Position numbers and translations under genes: made by a program. From NCBI GenBank assembly GCA_011620345.1, contig WOZJ01000057.1, forward strand, positions 124,001 through 188,000: a stretch of DNA of 64,000 nt. The letters run 5' to 3'. The stretch comes from Nitrospirota bacterium (GTDB lineage: Bacteria; UBA2233). The notes below the pieces were generated by a model that saw nothing but the letters and a program-made list of their open reading frames with translations, had not been told where the DNA came from and ran no database searches. The first letter of the stretch is position 1. Each line of letters starts with the position of its first letter. This document shows positions 1-8,832 of the stretch, piece by piece.

Positions 1-162
1 TGCGAGATTTATGCCTACCAAAAAGATGCGCAGGAAGATCTATCTATAGCGCTCTCGAGAATAATTCACCATGGCAGCGCCCTGCTCCTCAAAGGCTCTA
101 GGGCCAACAGGCTGGAAGACTTGTTGGAGTGTATCGAGAACAACCAACTCTCTAAGGAATAA
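1..162 (+). CDS. murF: MurF C-terminal end (partial)
   Basis: Only the last 53 codons are present, reading in frame from base 1 to a TAA at 160-162. The segment HHGSALLLKGSR followed by a Leu/Glu-rich helix matches the end of UDP-N-acetylmuramoyl-tripeptide:D-alanyl-D-alanine ligase (the LxKGSR motif of the C-terminal Mur ligase domain). MurF adds D-Ala-D-Ala to the UDP-MurNAc peptide in the cytoplasm. It sits directly upstream of mraY, its usual neighbour in dcw clusters. The fragment is short, so the name rests on this motif plus context. Confidence 0.8.
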   Translation, partial: CEIYAYQKDAQEDLSIALSRIIHHGSALLLKGSRANRLEDLLECIENNQLSKE

Positions 163-167
163 CGCAC

Positions 168-1247
168 GTGCTTTTTCACCTGTCGATCCTGCTATCGGAT
201 ACGATAAGCTTTTTTAATGTTTTTCGCTATATTTCTTTTCGGTCGATCTATGCGCTTCTTACTGCCTTTGCTCTAGGACTTGCACTTATGCCGCCCTTTA
301 TCCGATACATGCGAAGGCGCCATTTAAGCCAGGCCCTGCGAGAAGATGGCCCAAAGCAACACCTCGTGAGCAAGGCCGGAACGCCGACAATGGGAGGGGG
401 CGTGATCCTTACGAGCGCCGTCGTTTCAACCCTACTTTGGGCAAACCTCCAAAGTCAGTTTGTTTGGGGCGGGATCGGGACGTTGTTGGTACTCGGAGGG
501 CTTGGGCTTGCTGATGACATATGGAAGGTCAAGGCAAGGAGCTCCAAAGGCGTACCCGGAAAAGCCAAGCTCCTGATCCAAGGGCTCTGGGGGGCTGGCG
601 TCGGGGTTTGGCTTGCGCAGATGCCGGAGGTCGGCACGCTTCTGCAGCTTCCTTTTTTTAAGCACGTTCAGCCTCTTTTAGGGGCATCGTTCTTTCTGTT
701 TGCCTCCTTGGTTGTCATGGCAAGCTCCAACGCCGTGAACCTTACGGACGGGTTGGACGGGCTTGTGAGCGTTCCGCTCGTTTTTGCCTTCCTGACGTAT
801 CTGGGGTTGGTCTACTGTGCGGGCAACAAGCTCCTTGCAGCCTACCTAAACGTGACCCACGTACCAGGTTCCGGGGAGGTGTGCATTCTGATCGGCGCGC
901 TCATGGGGGCAATCGTGGCCTTCCTTTGGTACAACACCTATCCGGCCCAAGTGTTCATGGGAGACGTGGGGTCGCTATCGCTAGGAGGAGCCCTTGGTTA
1001 CGTGGCGCTCATCGCCAAGCAAGAAGTCCTACTCATCTTGGTCGGCGGGCTTTTTGTCGTGGAGGCGCTCTCCGTAATCTTTCAGGTGGCTTCGTTCAAG
1101 CTTAGAGGAAAACGTATCTTTCGGATGGCTCCACTACATCACCACTTTGAGCTTCTTGGCTGGCCGGAACCTAGGGTGATCGTCCGGTTCTGGATTATTT
1201 CAGGCATCTTTGCGTTGCTTGCAATCAGCACCCTTAAGCTCCGTTAG
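168..1247 (+). CDS. mraY: Phospho-N-acetylmuramoyl-pentapeptide transferase MraY
   Basis: MraY is the integral membrane enzyme that moves phospho-MurNAc-pentapeptide from UDP onto undecaprenyl phosphate to make lipid I. The 359-residue protein has the family length and about ten hydrophobic segments. Visible family motifs are the Asp pair in LADDIWK (about residues 116-117), NLTDGLDGL (191-199), MGDVGSL near residue 265 and the histidine cluster APLHHHFE near the C-terminus. Translation starts at a GTG five bases after the murF stop. It lies in the usual murF-mraY-murD order and is probably cotranscribed. Confidence 0.97.
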   Translation: MLFHLSILLSDTISFFNVFRYISFRSIYALLTAFALGLALMPPFIRYMRRRHLSQALREDGPKQHLVSKAGTPTMGGGVILTSAVVSTLLWANLQSQFVWGGIGTLLVLGGLGLADDIWKVKARSSKGVPGKAKLLIQGLWGAGVGVWLAQMPEVGTLLQLPFFKHVQPLLGASFFLFASLVVMASSNAVNLTDGLDGLVSVPLVFAFLTYLGLVYCAGNKLLAAYLNVTHVPGSGEVCILIGALMGAIVAFLWYNTYPAQVFMGDVGSLSLGGALGYVALIAKQEVLLILVGGLFVVEALSVIFQVASFKLRGKRIFRMAPLHHHFELLGWPEPRVIVRFWIISGIFALLAISTLKLR

Positions 1248-1252
1248 CCCAC

Positions 1253-2626
1253 GTGTACCGCCTACGCTCCTGTCAGCCTGTGGGTATCCTTGGTGCCGGA
1301 AAGACTGCAAGGCGTCTTGCGCGCTCTCTTACGAATGAAGGGCTGGCCGTTTGGGTGTACGAGGAGCACCCAAAGAATGTGCATAGAAGGGCGCTGGAGT
1401 ACCTTGCCAAGCTTGGCGTCAAGATGTTTGGGCCTTCCAGCGAGGAAAAGTTCCTCGAGGGGCTTAGCGTTCTCGTCCCTTCTCCCGGCTTTTCGTTCGT
1501 GCATCCTGTGTTTGTGCTTGCCCTTAAGCGCGGGATCCCTTGGGTTGGAGAGCTTGACTTGATCTCTTTGCTTGCAGGCACCCCGCCAAAATTGCTTGCC
1601 GTGAGCGGAACAAACGGTAAAACAAGTGTGTGCTCCTGGGTACAGAATCTTTTGTCCCAGCTTGGACAGCGGGTATTTCGTGCAGGAAATGAAGGCCCGC
1701 CGTTTGGCCGCTTTTTGGGAAGGGCTGGATCGTTCCAGGTCGGGGTATTGGAGACGAGCAGCTTCCAGCTTGCGCAATCTAAGGTCTTTCGACCGAGCGT
1801 GGTCCTTTTGACAGAGATCCGGCCGGACCACCTTTCCTGGCATGGGTCTTTTGAAGCCTACCAGGCCGCCAAGCTCTCCGTCCTCGAGCGGCTTGGGGCC
1901 AAAGATACTGCGATCGTACTCAACCCGGATCCAGTCACCGAAAAGGCCCTGCAAGGGGGCCGGTCGAAGGTTTGGAGTGTAGGCAAGAGAATGTCGTTCG
2001 CGTATGGGGGACTTGTATGGGATAAGGAGTGGTTCTACGTGGAGGCCCCCGGCCTTTCCTTGAGGATCCCACTTCCCAATTCTGAAGATGTGGCGTTCAT
2101 CCCGCCTGAAAACCTCCTTTTGGCCGGGCTCGCCGCGTTCGAGCTTTCCGGAGACAAGACGGCGTTTTCTATGCTGGAAGGGCTAAGGCCGTTGACGTAC
2201 CGCATTTCTTTTGAACGTACGCTCAAAGGGGCGTCCATATTCAACGATTCTAAGGCCACGAACGTGGCGAGCGTAGAGCTTGCGCTTAAGCTGCTGCCTA
2301 CTCCGATCGTATGGATAGGCGGAGGCCTTTCTAAGGGGCTTGATTTAAGCCCCTTGAAGAGCCTCGTTAGGGAAAAAGTGCGGCTCGCGCTGTTCTTCGG
2401 ACACGCAAGAGATGCCTTTGCCGATGCACTTGGAGACCTGGTGCCCTCTGAGCGGTTTAAGACGCTGGAAATGCTTATGCTTAGGCTTGCAGACGTTGTG
2501 ATGCCCGAAGACCGGGTATTGTTCTCCCCGGGGTGCGCGAGCTTCGATGCCTTCAAGAGTTTTCGTCATAGGGGGTTTACGTTTTCTAAGCTTCTTGCCT
2601 CCTTAAGCCCTACCGAGGTCATCTGA
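1253..2626 (+). CDS. murD: UDP-N-acetylmuramoyl-L-alanine--D-glutamate ligase MurD
   Basis: Cytoplasmic ATP-dependent Mur ligase that adds D-Glu to UDP-MurNAc-L-Ala. The 457-residue protein shows an N-terminal Rossmann-like domain starting GILGAGKTA, the ATP loop SGTNGKTS, the ETSSFQL stretch typical of MurD, the segment RPDHLSWHGS followed by AAKLSVL that carries the carbamylated lysine, and FNDSKATN in the C-terminal domain. It starts with GTG five bases after mraY. In many dcw clusters ftsW follows murD; here a 118-base gap with a promoter and then mraZ follow. Confidence 0.96.
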   Translation: MYRLRSCQPVGILGAGKTARRLARSLTNEGLAVWVYEEHPKNVHRRALEYLAKLGVKMFGPSSEEKFLEGLSVLVPSPGFSFVHPVFVLALKRGIPWVGELDLISLLAGTPPKLLAVSGTNGKTSVCSWVQNLLSQLGQRVFRAGNEGPPFGRFLGRAGSFQVGVLETSSFQLAQSKVFRPSVVLLTEIRPDHLSWHGSFEAYQAAKLSVLERLGAKDTAIVLNPDPVTEKALQGGRSKVWSVGKRMSFAYGGLVWDKEWFYVEAPGLSLRIPLPNSEDVAFIPPENLLLAGLAAFELSGDKTAFSMLEGLRPLTYRISFERTLKGASIFNDSKATNVASVELALKLLPTPIVWIGGGLSKGLDLSPLKSLVREKVRLALFFGHARDAFADALGDLVPSERFKTLEMLMLRLADVVMPEDRVLFSPGCASFDAFKSFRHRGFTFSKLLASLSPTEVI

Positions 2627-2671
2627 AGGGCTTTTGTGGCATCCCGGCCCATCTTTACTCTTTCATAGGTA

Positions 2672-2698
2672 TTGCAATTTTTAAATTGAGAGTATAAT
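2672..2698 (+). promoter_or_regulatory. Promoter upstream of mraZ
   Basis: A perfect TATAAT at 2693-2698 is preceded by TTGCAA at 2672-2677 with a short 15-base spacer. The predicted transcription start, about 2705, falls just before the MraZ boxes. This would let the mraZ-murG-murC part of the cluster be transcribed separately from mraY-murD. Confidence 0.65.
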
Positions 2699-2706
2699 CA
2701 CTGTCA

Positions 2707-2731
2707 GTGGGAGGAAGTGGGGAACCGTGGG
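2707..2731 (+). promoter_or_regulatory. MraZ operator: three GTGGG boxes at a 10-base period
   Basis: GTGGG occurs at 2707-2711, 2717-2721 and 2727-2731, an exact 10-base repeat. MraZ from other bacteria binds direct TGGG-type repeats with this period in front of its own gene and represses the dcw cluster. Here the boxes begin where transcription should start, and the last one overlaps the Shine-Dalgarno sequence GGGAGG (2729-2734). Binding could therefore block both transcription and translation of mraZ. Confidence 0.85.
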
Positions 2732-2744
2732 AGGTTAAGCCTCG

Positions 2745-3233
2745 ATGTTCATCGGTCAGTGGACTTACAAGATCGACGAAAAGGGAAGACTTCCCTTTCC
2801 CCCGAGGTTCCGTGCTAGCCTTAAAGAAGGGGTTGTGCTCTTGCCCGGGCCGGAGGCTTCTCTTACGGGATACCCCCTTGAGGTGTTTCTCCGGATGGCT
2901 TCAAGGATGACAGAAACCGATGGCTCCTCGAGGGAGGTCCGCTTGCTAAAGCGGGCGCTTATCGGCCAGGCGGTTCAGCTCGATTTAGACGGCCAGGGAA
3001 GGGTCCTCCTGCCTCAGGAATTCCGTGCGTATGCCGAGCTTTCCGAAAGTGCAGTGATTATAGGGCTATTCCGTTCTTTCGAGATATGGAGCCCGGCGAG
3101 GTGGGAGAGCGAGCGTCTCATGGCCCAAGAGCAGCTCCATAACCTTCTAGAGAAAGGGCCGATCTATGAAGGGGCCCTTTCCAAAGGACTTGCGGACAAG
3201 AGGAAAAGCCAGGAATGGGTTCAAGAGGTATAG
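2745..3233 (+). CDS. mraZ: Transcriptional regulator MraZ
   Basis: MraZ is a DNA-binding protein made of two AbrB/SpoVT-like halves, each with a DxxGR motif. Both are clear: IDEKGRLPFPPRFR near residue 12 and LDGQGRVLLPQEFR near residue 84, followed by the FEIWSPARW segment typical of the family. At 162 residues it is slightly longer than most MraZ proteins (about 145-150). It starts with ATG ten bases after GGGAGG. MraZ is normally the first gene of the dcw cluster; here it lies between murD and murG, where ftsW often sits. Its 3' end overlaps murG by 19 bases. Confidence 0.95.
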   Translation: MFIGQWTYKIDEKGRLPFPPRFRASLKEGVVLLPGPEASLTGYPLEVFLRMASRMTETDGSSREVRLLKRALIGQAVQLDLDGQGRVLLPQEFRAYAELSESAVIIGLFRSFEIWSPARWESERLMAQEQLHNLLEKGPIYEGALSKGLADKRKSQEWVQEV

Positions 3234-4411
3234 ATAGAGCAACCCTTGCGATTGCCGCGGGGGGGACGGGAGGCCACCTGTTCCCAGGCCTTAGCGTGGC
3301 CAGGGCCTGGCTTTTAAGGCACCCCGCCGGGTCTGTCGTTTTTTTTGGCACCAAAAAAGACGCGTGTTATGTAGAGGGACAAGACCCTCGGTTGCGGTTC
3401 GTTGCCGTGAGTATGCAAGGGGTTGCAGGGCGCGGGATTCGGGGCATAGCCGGGCTTTTTGTCAAGGGCGTTCCATCCATCCTGGCTATGATTCGAGAGT
3501 TCTTGAAAGAGCGGCCTTGCGCGGCCGTTTGTTTTGGCGGGTTTGTGTCGTTCCCCGTCGGGGCCGCCGCTTGGGTCTTGCGTATCCCCTTATTCCTTCA
3601 CGAGGCCAACGCAATTCCAGGGATGGCGAACCGCCTCCTGCGCCATTGGGCCAAAAAAATGTTCGTAGCCCATGCGGGTATGCTTACAAGCTTGGGGACA
3701 CGCGCGCAGCTCGTGGGGATTCCCGTACGGGACGGGATAGAGGACACTAAAGATTTCCAGAAGGCCAGCCTAAACTCTAGGCCCGTGCGCATCCTAGTGA
3801 TCGGCGGATCGCAGGGGGCCTACAGCATGAACCGGATTGTCCTTGAAAGCCTGGAGCAGCTTTTTCTTAGGCTGGATGCGGAGGTAATCCTTCAATGGGG
3901 TAAATGGCCGATGGGTGAGGTGGAGTCATACCTCGAACGCTTCAAGGATCGCCTATTGGTCTTGCCCTTTATCGAGGATATGGCGCTGACGTACCGTTGG
4001 GCGGACATTATCGTTTCACGTTCCGGGGCCTCGACCTTGGCCGAGCTTGCCTTTGTCGAAAAGCCGGCAATTCTCGTCCCGTTCCCTTTTGCCACGCACA
4101 ACCACCAGCTCCTCAACGCCCAGGCGGCGGAGCGTGCAGGAGCGGCAAGGGTTTTGGAAGAAAAAAACCTGAATGTCGACAACCTTGTTGAAGCGCTTGT
4201 TGCCCTTGCCCAAGACCCGGCATGTCGGGAGCGTATGGGCCTGGCGTGGAAAGGTTTGGCCCATCCCAAGGCCGCAGACCGAATGATCGAGACAATTGAG
4301 GCTTACATGAAAGGAGTTCATCTGAATGTACCGGCAAAACCTTACGCTGTATTTTCTAGGGATAGGCGGAATCGGGATGAGCGGAATTGCCGAGCTTCTT
4401 TGGAACCTTAA
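3215..4411 (+). CDS. murG: UDP-GlcNAc:lipid I glycosyltransferase MurG
   Basis: Peripheral membrane GT28 enzyme that converts lipid I to lipid II. Family features are the glycine-rich loop AAGGTGGHLFPG near the N-terminus, the GFVSFPVG loop, HEANAIPGMANRLL, GGSQGAYSMN starting the second domain, and SRSGASTLAEL in the UDP-GlcNAc site. The recognisable protein ends near base 4320. The frame stays open to 4411, adding about 28 residues that overlap the murC coding sequence by 86 bases. That tail is rich in Arg and has no family counterpart, so either the overlap is real or the native stop was lost. Confidence 0.95.
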   Translation: MGSRGIDRATLAIAAGGTGGHLFPGLSVARAWLLRHPAGSVVFFGTKKDACYVEGQDPRLRFVAVSMQGVAGRGIRGIAGLFVKGVPSILAMIREFLKERPCAAVCFGGFVSFPVGAAAWVLRIPLFLHEANAIPGMANRLLRHWAKKMFVAHAGMLTSLGTRAQLVGIPVRDGIEDTKDFQKASLNSRPVRILVIGGSQGAYSMNRIVLESLEQLFLRLDAEVILQWGKWPMGEVESYLERFKDRLLVLPFIEDMALTYRWADIIVSRSGASTLAELAFVEKPAILVPFPFATHNHQLLNAQAAERAGAARVLEEKNLNVDNLVEALVALAQDPACRERMGLAWKGLAHPKAADRMIETIEAYMKGVHLNVPAKPYAVFSRDRRNRDERNCRASLEP

Positions 4412-5726
4412 CTACCGGGTTGTGGGTTCGGACATCGCCGATTCCGACACGCTTTTGCACCTAAGGAGCCTTGGAATACCCGTCTTCTTGGGGCACGATG
4501 CCTCAAGGTTACCTGTGATTGCACCTGACGTTGTCGTGGTTTCTTCGGCTATCGCTCAAGACAACCCAGAGATTCTTGAAGCAAAAAGGCTAGGGATTCC
4601 CGTGATCCCAAGAGCTGTCATGCTTGCCGAACTGATGCGGCTGAAGTATGGCATTGCAGTATCCGGGGCCCATGGCAAGACGACGACGACCTCGATGGTC
4701 GCCCACGTTTTGCTCGAGGCGGGAATGGATCCAACCGTCGTTCTCGGTGGGCGCTTGAAGGAAACCCGCAGGAACGCATCGCTGGGAAAAGGGTCTTTCA
4801 TCGTGGTAGAGGCTGACGAATCTGACAGTTCCTTCTTATGGTTGGCTCCTAGCATTGCAGTCGTGACGAACCTTGACAACGAGCATTTGAACAGCTACAG
4901 GGACAGCTTTCATGTCCTCCAAGAAGCCTTTCGGGTGTTTTTAGAGAAAGTCCCGTTTTACGGGCTTTGCGTCTACTGCGCCGACGACCCGAACGTCCTG
5001 GCCGTTGCCGAGCGGCTCGACAGAAGAAAGGTAGGATACGGGCTTTCGCAGGCATCTCAAGTTCGTGCGTGGGGGGTTGAGTCACGGCCTTTTGGGTGCT
5101 TCGCCCAACTTGAGGCGTTTGGTGAAAGTTTGGGCGAGCTTGTCCTTAAGGTTCCAGGTGTCCATAACTTAAAAAATGCCCTTGCTGCCGTGGCGGTAGG
5201 GCTTGAGCTAAACATTCCTTACCCTACGATTGCCCGCGCTCTCGCTTCGTTTGAGGGGATCGAACGGAGGTTTGAGGTCAGGCTCAGCAAGCCTGGGCTT
5301 ACTGTCATCGAGGACTATGCCCACCATCCAACGGAAATCTTGGCAACGCTCCAGGCGTTCAGGGCCGAATTCCCGGAGGTTCGGAGGCGTGTCGTTTTTC
5401 AGCCTCACCGCTTTAGCAGGGTTTATCGCCTCCAGGAACAATTTACCGACTGTTTTGCCCCTGACACCGACGAGCTCATCCTTTTGCCGACCTACGGAGC
5501 GGGTGAACCGTATGACTCCGAGGGCGACGGCCACAGGCTTTTTGAGCGTATCTCGGCCGGAGGAAAGACCCCCTGCCGGTTCGCCTCCACGTTTGATGAA
5601 GCCATCGGCCTTCTGCTCGAAGGCATCACCGAGCCTCAGGCGATCATCTTCTTGGGTGCGGGAGACATTCACAAGCTTGCGGCTGGGTTTACCGATGCCC
5701 TTTCTTGCGCATCGTTCGTGGGGTGA
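4326..5726 (+). CDS. murC: UDP-N-acetylmuramate--L-alanine ligase MurC
   Basis: Cytoplasmic Mur ligase that adds L-Ala to UDP-MurNAc. The 466-residue protein shows LGIGGIGMSGIAE at the N-terminus, the ATP loop SGAHGKTTTTSM, EADESDSSFL, NLDNEHLN and the C-terminal FQPHRFSR segment. The ATG at 4326 must be the start because the glycine loop begins only eight residues later, and an AAAGGAG Shine-Dalgarno precedes it. It overlaps the murG frame and is followed six bases later by murB. Confidence 0.97.
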   Translation: MYRQNLTLYFLGIGGIGMSGIAELLWNLNYRVVGSDIADSDTLLHLRSLGIPVFLGHDASRLPVIAPDVVVVSSAIAQDNPEILEAKRLGIPVIPRAVMLAELMRLKYGIAVSGAHGKTTTTSMVAHVLLEAGMDPTVVLGGRLKETRRNASLGKGSFIVVEADESDSSFLWLAPSIAVVTNLDNEHLNSYRDSFHVLQEAFRVFLEKVPFYGLCVYCADDPNVLAVAERLDRRKVGYGLSQASQVRAWGVESRPFGCFAQLEAFGESLGELVLKVPGVHNLKNALAAVAVGLELNIPYPTIARALASFEGIERRFEVRLSKPGLTVIEDYAHHPTEILATLQAFRAEFPEVRRRVVFQPHRFSRVYRLQEQFTDCFAPDTDELILLPTYGAGEPYDSEGDGHRLFERISAGGKTPCRFASTFDEAIGLLLEGITEPQAIIFLGAGDIHKLAAGFTDALSCASFVG

Positions 5727-5732
5727 AATATT

Positions 5733-6629
5733 GTGGACGGCCTTCGCTTGTTGCCCCCAAAGCCGCTTGGCGAATGTACGAGCCTAAGAGTAGGCGGGAC
5801 GCCGGAATACCTTGCCGAGGTGTTCCATGAAGACGGCTTGGGGGAGCTTGCCTTGCTCAATAGGTCCTACCGGGTCCTTGGACGTGGCAGCAACCTTCTT
5901 GTGGACGACGGGAAGCTTCCTTTTGGGGTAGTTCGTCTTGCTGGAGCGTTGACCAAGGTTTGGCCGGTTGTGGGCGGCGAAGGAGATGCCGTTTTCTTGG
6001 AGGCGTTTTCCGGCGCGTCCTTGAGGGCAGTCGCGAAGATGGCGCTCGATATAGGAGGAGGAGGGCTTGAGTTCGGCATTACAATTCCAGGAAGCCTTGG
6101 CGGGGCGCTTAGGATGAATGCTGGGGCCCATGGCCAGGAAATTGGCCCGTTGGTCGAGTCGCTCACCGTTTTTGACCCAAAAAAAGGGGTTTTTCGAGAG
6201 CTAAGAAAACCGGAGTTTTCTTTCGGCTACCGGTCGCTTTCCGTGGGGGGTTCTAGCGATGAATCGCCATTTTTGATCAAGGCCCTGCTTCTTTTAACCA
6301 GGCGTGACCCAAAAGACATCCGTACGACGATGGACGCGTTCCTTTCGAGGCGAAAAGCGACCCAACCTTCTGGGGTGTATTCGTGTGGCTGCGTGTTCAA
6401 AAATCCGCCCCCACCTATTCCCCCCGCGGGGAGGCTCCTTGATTTATCCGGCCTCAAGGGGGCTTGCATAGGGGGGGCGATGGTATCAAAGGCTCACGCA
6501 AATTTTTTCGTCAATGTAGGCAATGCCAGCGCATCGGACTTCTTTCGTTTGATCAATATGGCCAGGACCCGGGTGCTAAAAGACCACGGGATTGAGCTTT
6601 CGCTTGAGGTAGAGGTATGGAAGGGTTAG
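5733..6629 (+). CDS. murB: UDP-N-acetylenolpyruvoylglucosamine reductase MurB
   Basis: FAD-dependent reductase making UDP-MurNAc. The FAD-binding segment reads VLGRGSNLLV (about 48-57), followed by IPGSLGGALRMNAGAHG (about 118-134) and GYRSL (165-169). The general-acid serine of the family (S-x-G-S-x-F-K-N-P) is replaced by cysteine: the motif here is SCGCVFKNP with Cys220 at that place. A cysteine occurs there in some other MurB lineages, so the enzyme is probably active. GTG start at 5733; overlaps ddl by 13 bases. Confidence 0.94.
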   Translation: MDGLRLLPPKPLGECTSLRVGGTPEYLAEVFHEDGLGELALLNRSYRVLGRGSNLLVDDGKLPFGVVRLAGALTKVWPVVGGEGDAVFLEAFSGASLRAVAKMALDIGGGGLEFGITIPGSLGGALRMNAGAHGQEIGPLVESLTVFDPKKGVFRELRKPEFSFGYRSLSVGGSSDESPFLIKALLLLTRRDPKDIRTTMDAFLSRRKATQPSGVYSCGCVFKNPPPPIPPAGRLLDLSGLKGACIGGAMVSKAHANFFVNVGNASASDFFRLINMARTRVLKDHGIELSLEVEVWKG

Positions 6630-7576
6630 ACGGTATCCGGGTGGTTGTCCTCATGGGGGGCAAATCCAAAGAAAGGGAGGTCTCGATCAGTACGGGCCAA
6701 GCGGTGATCGAGGCCTGCCGATCGCTCGGGGCCAAAGAATTGGTGACGTTCGACCCGGCAGCTGACCCGTTAGAGCGGCTCATCTGCCTAAGGCCCTTTG
6801 TCGCCTTCAACGCGCTGCACGGCAGGTTCGGGGAGGACGGTTGCATGCAAGGGTTTTTGGAGGTCCTTAACGTTCCCTACACAGGCCCTGGGGTGCTTGC
6901 TTGCGCATTGTCCATGAACAAGTGGCTTACGAAGAAAGTTCTTTTGGCCAACGGCCTTCCGGTTCCTCGTGCAGTCTACCTTGCGGCAGGCCAAGGGGAA
7001 GATTTGAGGGGAGTTCTTCAGGTGGCCGAGCTCGGGTTTCCTTTGGTCGTCAAACCAAACGAGGAAGGTTCTAGCTTGGGGATCACACTTGCAAGGGCCG
7101 AGCCCGAGCTTCAAGGTGGGCTCGATATGGCCAGAGCCTTTGATGGGGGCGTTCTCATCGAGGAGTACATCGAGGGGGCGGAAGTTCAGGTGGCCGTTCT
7201 CGAGGGGAAGGTCTTAGGGAGCATCGAGATTCTGCCCGAAGGAGGGTTTTACGATTACCGTGCAAAGTACACTCCCGGCGCATCAAGGCACGTCATTCCT
7301 CCAAAGATAGAGCCTTCTATACTCCAAGAGGTCGAGCGTGTCGCGCTCGAAACTCACAAGGCGCTTTGCCTTGAGCCTTTGAGCCGCGTCGATATTCGCG
7401 TCCACCCGAAGAATGGCCCGTTTATTCTTGAGGCAAACGCCTTGCCTGGGATGACGCCGACAAGCCTCGTCCCGGAAATTGCTCGGTATGCTGGCATTCC
7501 CTTTGTACAGCTTGTTTGGTCGTTGATTCGAAACGCCTTAAAGCGCTCGAATGTCGGGCAATTTTCTTATTCCTAA
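6617..7576 (+). CDS. ddl: D-alanine--D-alanine ligase
   Basis: ATP-grasp ligase that joins two D-alanines for the MurF reaction. The 319-residue protein begins with VLMGGKSKEREVSISTG and continues with ALHGRFGEDG, the ATP-grasp lysine segment LVVKPNEEGSSLGIT, EEYIEGAEVQVAVL, YDYRAKYTPG and the metal-binding end FILEANALPGMTPTSL. All are expected of Ddl. It overlaps murB and ends eight bases before ftsA. In many clusters ftsQ lies between ddl and ftsA; none is here. Confidence 0.96.
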   Translation: MEGLDGIRVVVLMGGKSKEREVSISTGQAVIEACRSLGAKELVTFDPAADPLERLICLRPFVAFNALHGRFGEDGCMQGFLEVLNVPYTGPGVLACALSMNKWLTKKVLLANGLPVPRAVYLAAGQGEDLRGVLQVAELGFPLVVKPNEEGSSLGITLARAEPELQGGLDMARAFDGGVLIEEYIEGAEVQVAVLEGKVLGSIEILPEGGFYDYRAKYTPGASRHVIPPKIEPSILQEVERVALETHKALCLEPLSRVDIRVHPKNGPFILEANALPGMTPTSLVPEIARYAGIPFVQLVWSLIRNALKRSNVGQFSYS

Positions 7577-7584
7577 AGGGAGCG

Positions 7585-8832
7585 ATGCACCGTAAGCCGA
7601 GGAGTATCGTTGGGATCGATATCGGGACGACCAAGGTCGTTACGCTTATCGCCGAGGAAAGGGGTGAAACATTAGAGCTATGCGGTGTTGGCCATGTTCC
7701 TTCTCAAGGGCTTAAGAAGGGAATGGTTGTAGACATCGAGAAAGCGAGCCATGCCTTAAGGCAATCGATCTCCCGGGCCGAAGAAATGGCAGGCGTTCGG
7801 GTGGAAGGGGCATGGGCGAGCGTCGGAGGAAGCCATATCCGCGTTCAGCCGTACAAAACGGCGCTTTCGCTGGGAGGCAGGGCTGTGCTCAGAGAGGATA
7901 TCTCGCAGGTCGTTGACGTTGCTCAGGAGATTCTATTGGACGAGGGCAGGGAAGTGCTTCACGTTCTTCCTAAGGGGTTCTGGATCGACGGTCATGGGGG
8001 GATCTTGAACCCCCTAGGGATGATTGGCATGCAGCTTGAGCTTGATGCAACCGTTGTTACGGCCCAAATGGGACCGCTTCGAAACATCCAGAGACTCCTG
8101 GAGAGCGCTGGGGTTGAACCCCTTGGCTTGGTGCTCCAACCCTTAGCGAGCGCAGAGGCGGTGCTGACGCAAGAAGAGAAAGATCTTGGAGTCGTATTGG
8201 TGGATATCGGCGGGGGGACTTCGGATGTGATGGTTTACGCCGATGGTGCCCCTCGTTACGTTGGGGTCGTTGGCTTGGGGGGGGCGCACATTACGCGCGA
8301 CATAGCAGCGGCGTTCAAAATCGGCCTGCAAGAAGCCGAGCGACTCAAAAGGGAGTATGGGTGTACCAGCGAACGGTTCCTTAAGGAAGCCGAGAACCAG
8401 GAAGAAATAGAGCTCGTTCTCGCTTACGACAAAGATAGGCGGCCCGTCAGAATCGAAAAGCTATGTCTCGTCGTTGAGGCTAGGGTTCATGAAATTCTGG
8501 AGCTTGTACAAAGGGAGATCGGCAAAGGAGGAGTCGATCAAGGCCAATACTCAGAGCTCGTCCTTTGTGGCGGGTCGAGCGTTCTAAGGGGGTTTAAAGA
8601 GGCCGCTTCTGAAGTGTTTGGCCTGCCTTCACGGATCGGAATCCCGGCCTACCGCCTAAAAGGCCCTTTTGAGCTCGTGGCGAAACCTGGGTTTGCCACC
8701 GGAGTCGGCCTTTTAGCCTATGCCAGGCTGAACGGCGACCAAGCTCCCGAAGCCAAAGCGCCGCTAGGCTGGATAGCCAGGGTAAAACAACTCCTAAAAG
8801 AGGTGAGGAAGCTATGGGGAAGAACGGACTAG
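7585..8832 (+). CDS. ftsA: Cell division protein FtsA
   Basis: Actin-like ATPase that ties FtsZ filaments to the inner membrane. The phosphate-1 loop [10 protein letters not shown] is at the N-terminus, the SHS2-type 1C domain follows, then [15 protein letters not shown] (phosphate 2) and [10 protein letters not shown]. The last 22 residues form an amphipathic Trp- and Lys-rich helix ([15 protein letters not shown]), the expected membrane anchor. I start at ATG 7585, preceded by AAAGGGAG right after the ddl stop, although the frame is open further upstream. It overlaps ftsZ by 19 bases. Confidence 0.95.
   Translation: MHRKPRSIVGIDIGTTKVVTLIAEERGETLELCGVGHVPSQGLKKGMVVDIEKASHALRQSISRAEEMAGVRVEGAWASVGGSHIRVQPYKTALSLGGRAVLREDISQVVDVAQEILLDEGREVLHVLPKGFWIDGHGGILNPLGMIGMQLELDATVVTAQMGPLRNIQRLLESAGVEPLGLVLQPLASAEAVLTQEEKDLGVVLVDIGGGTSDVMVYADGAPRYVGVVGLGGAHITRDIAAAFKIGLQEAERLKREYGCTSERFLKEAENQEEIELVLAYDKDRRPVRIEKLCLVVEARVHEILELVQREIGKGGVDQGQYSELVLCGGSSVLRGFKEAASEVFGLPSRIGIPAYRLKGPFELVAKPGFATGVGLLAYARLNGDQAPEAKAPLGWIARVKQLLKEVRKLWGRTD

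Noticed and set aside
1262-1954. Open frame of 230 codons opposite murD
   Set aside because: Antisense shadow without ribosome-binding site; basic, low-complexity product.
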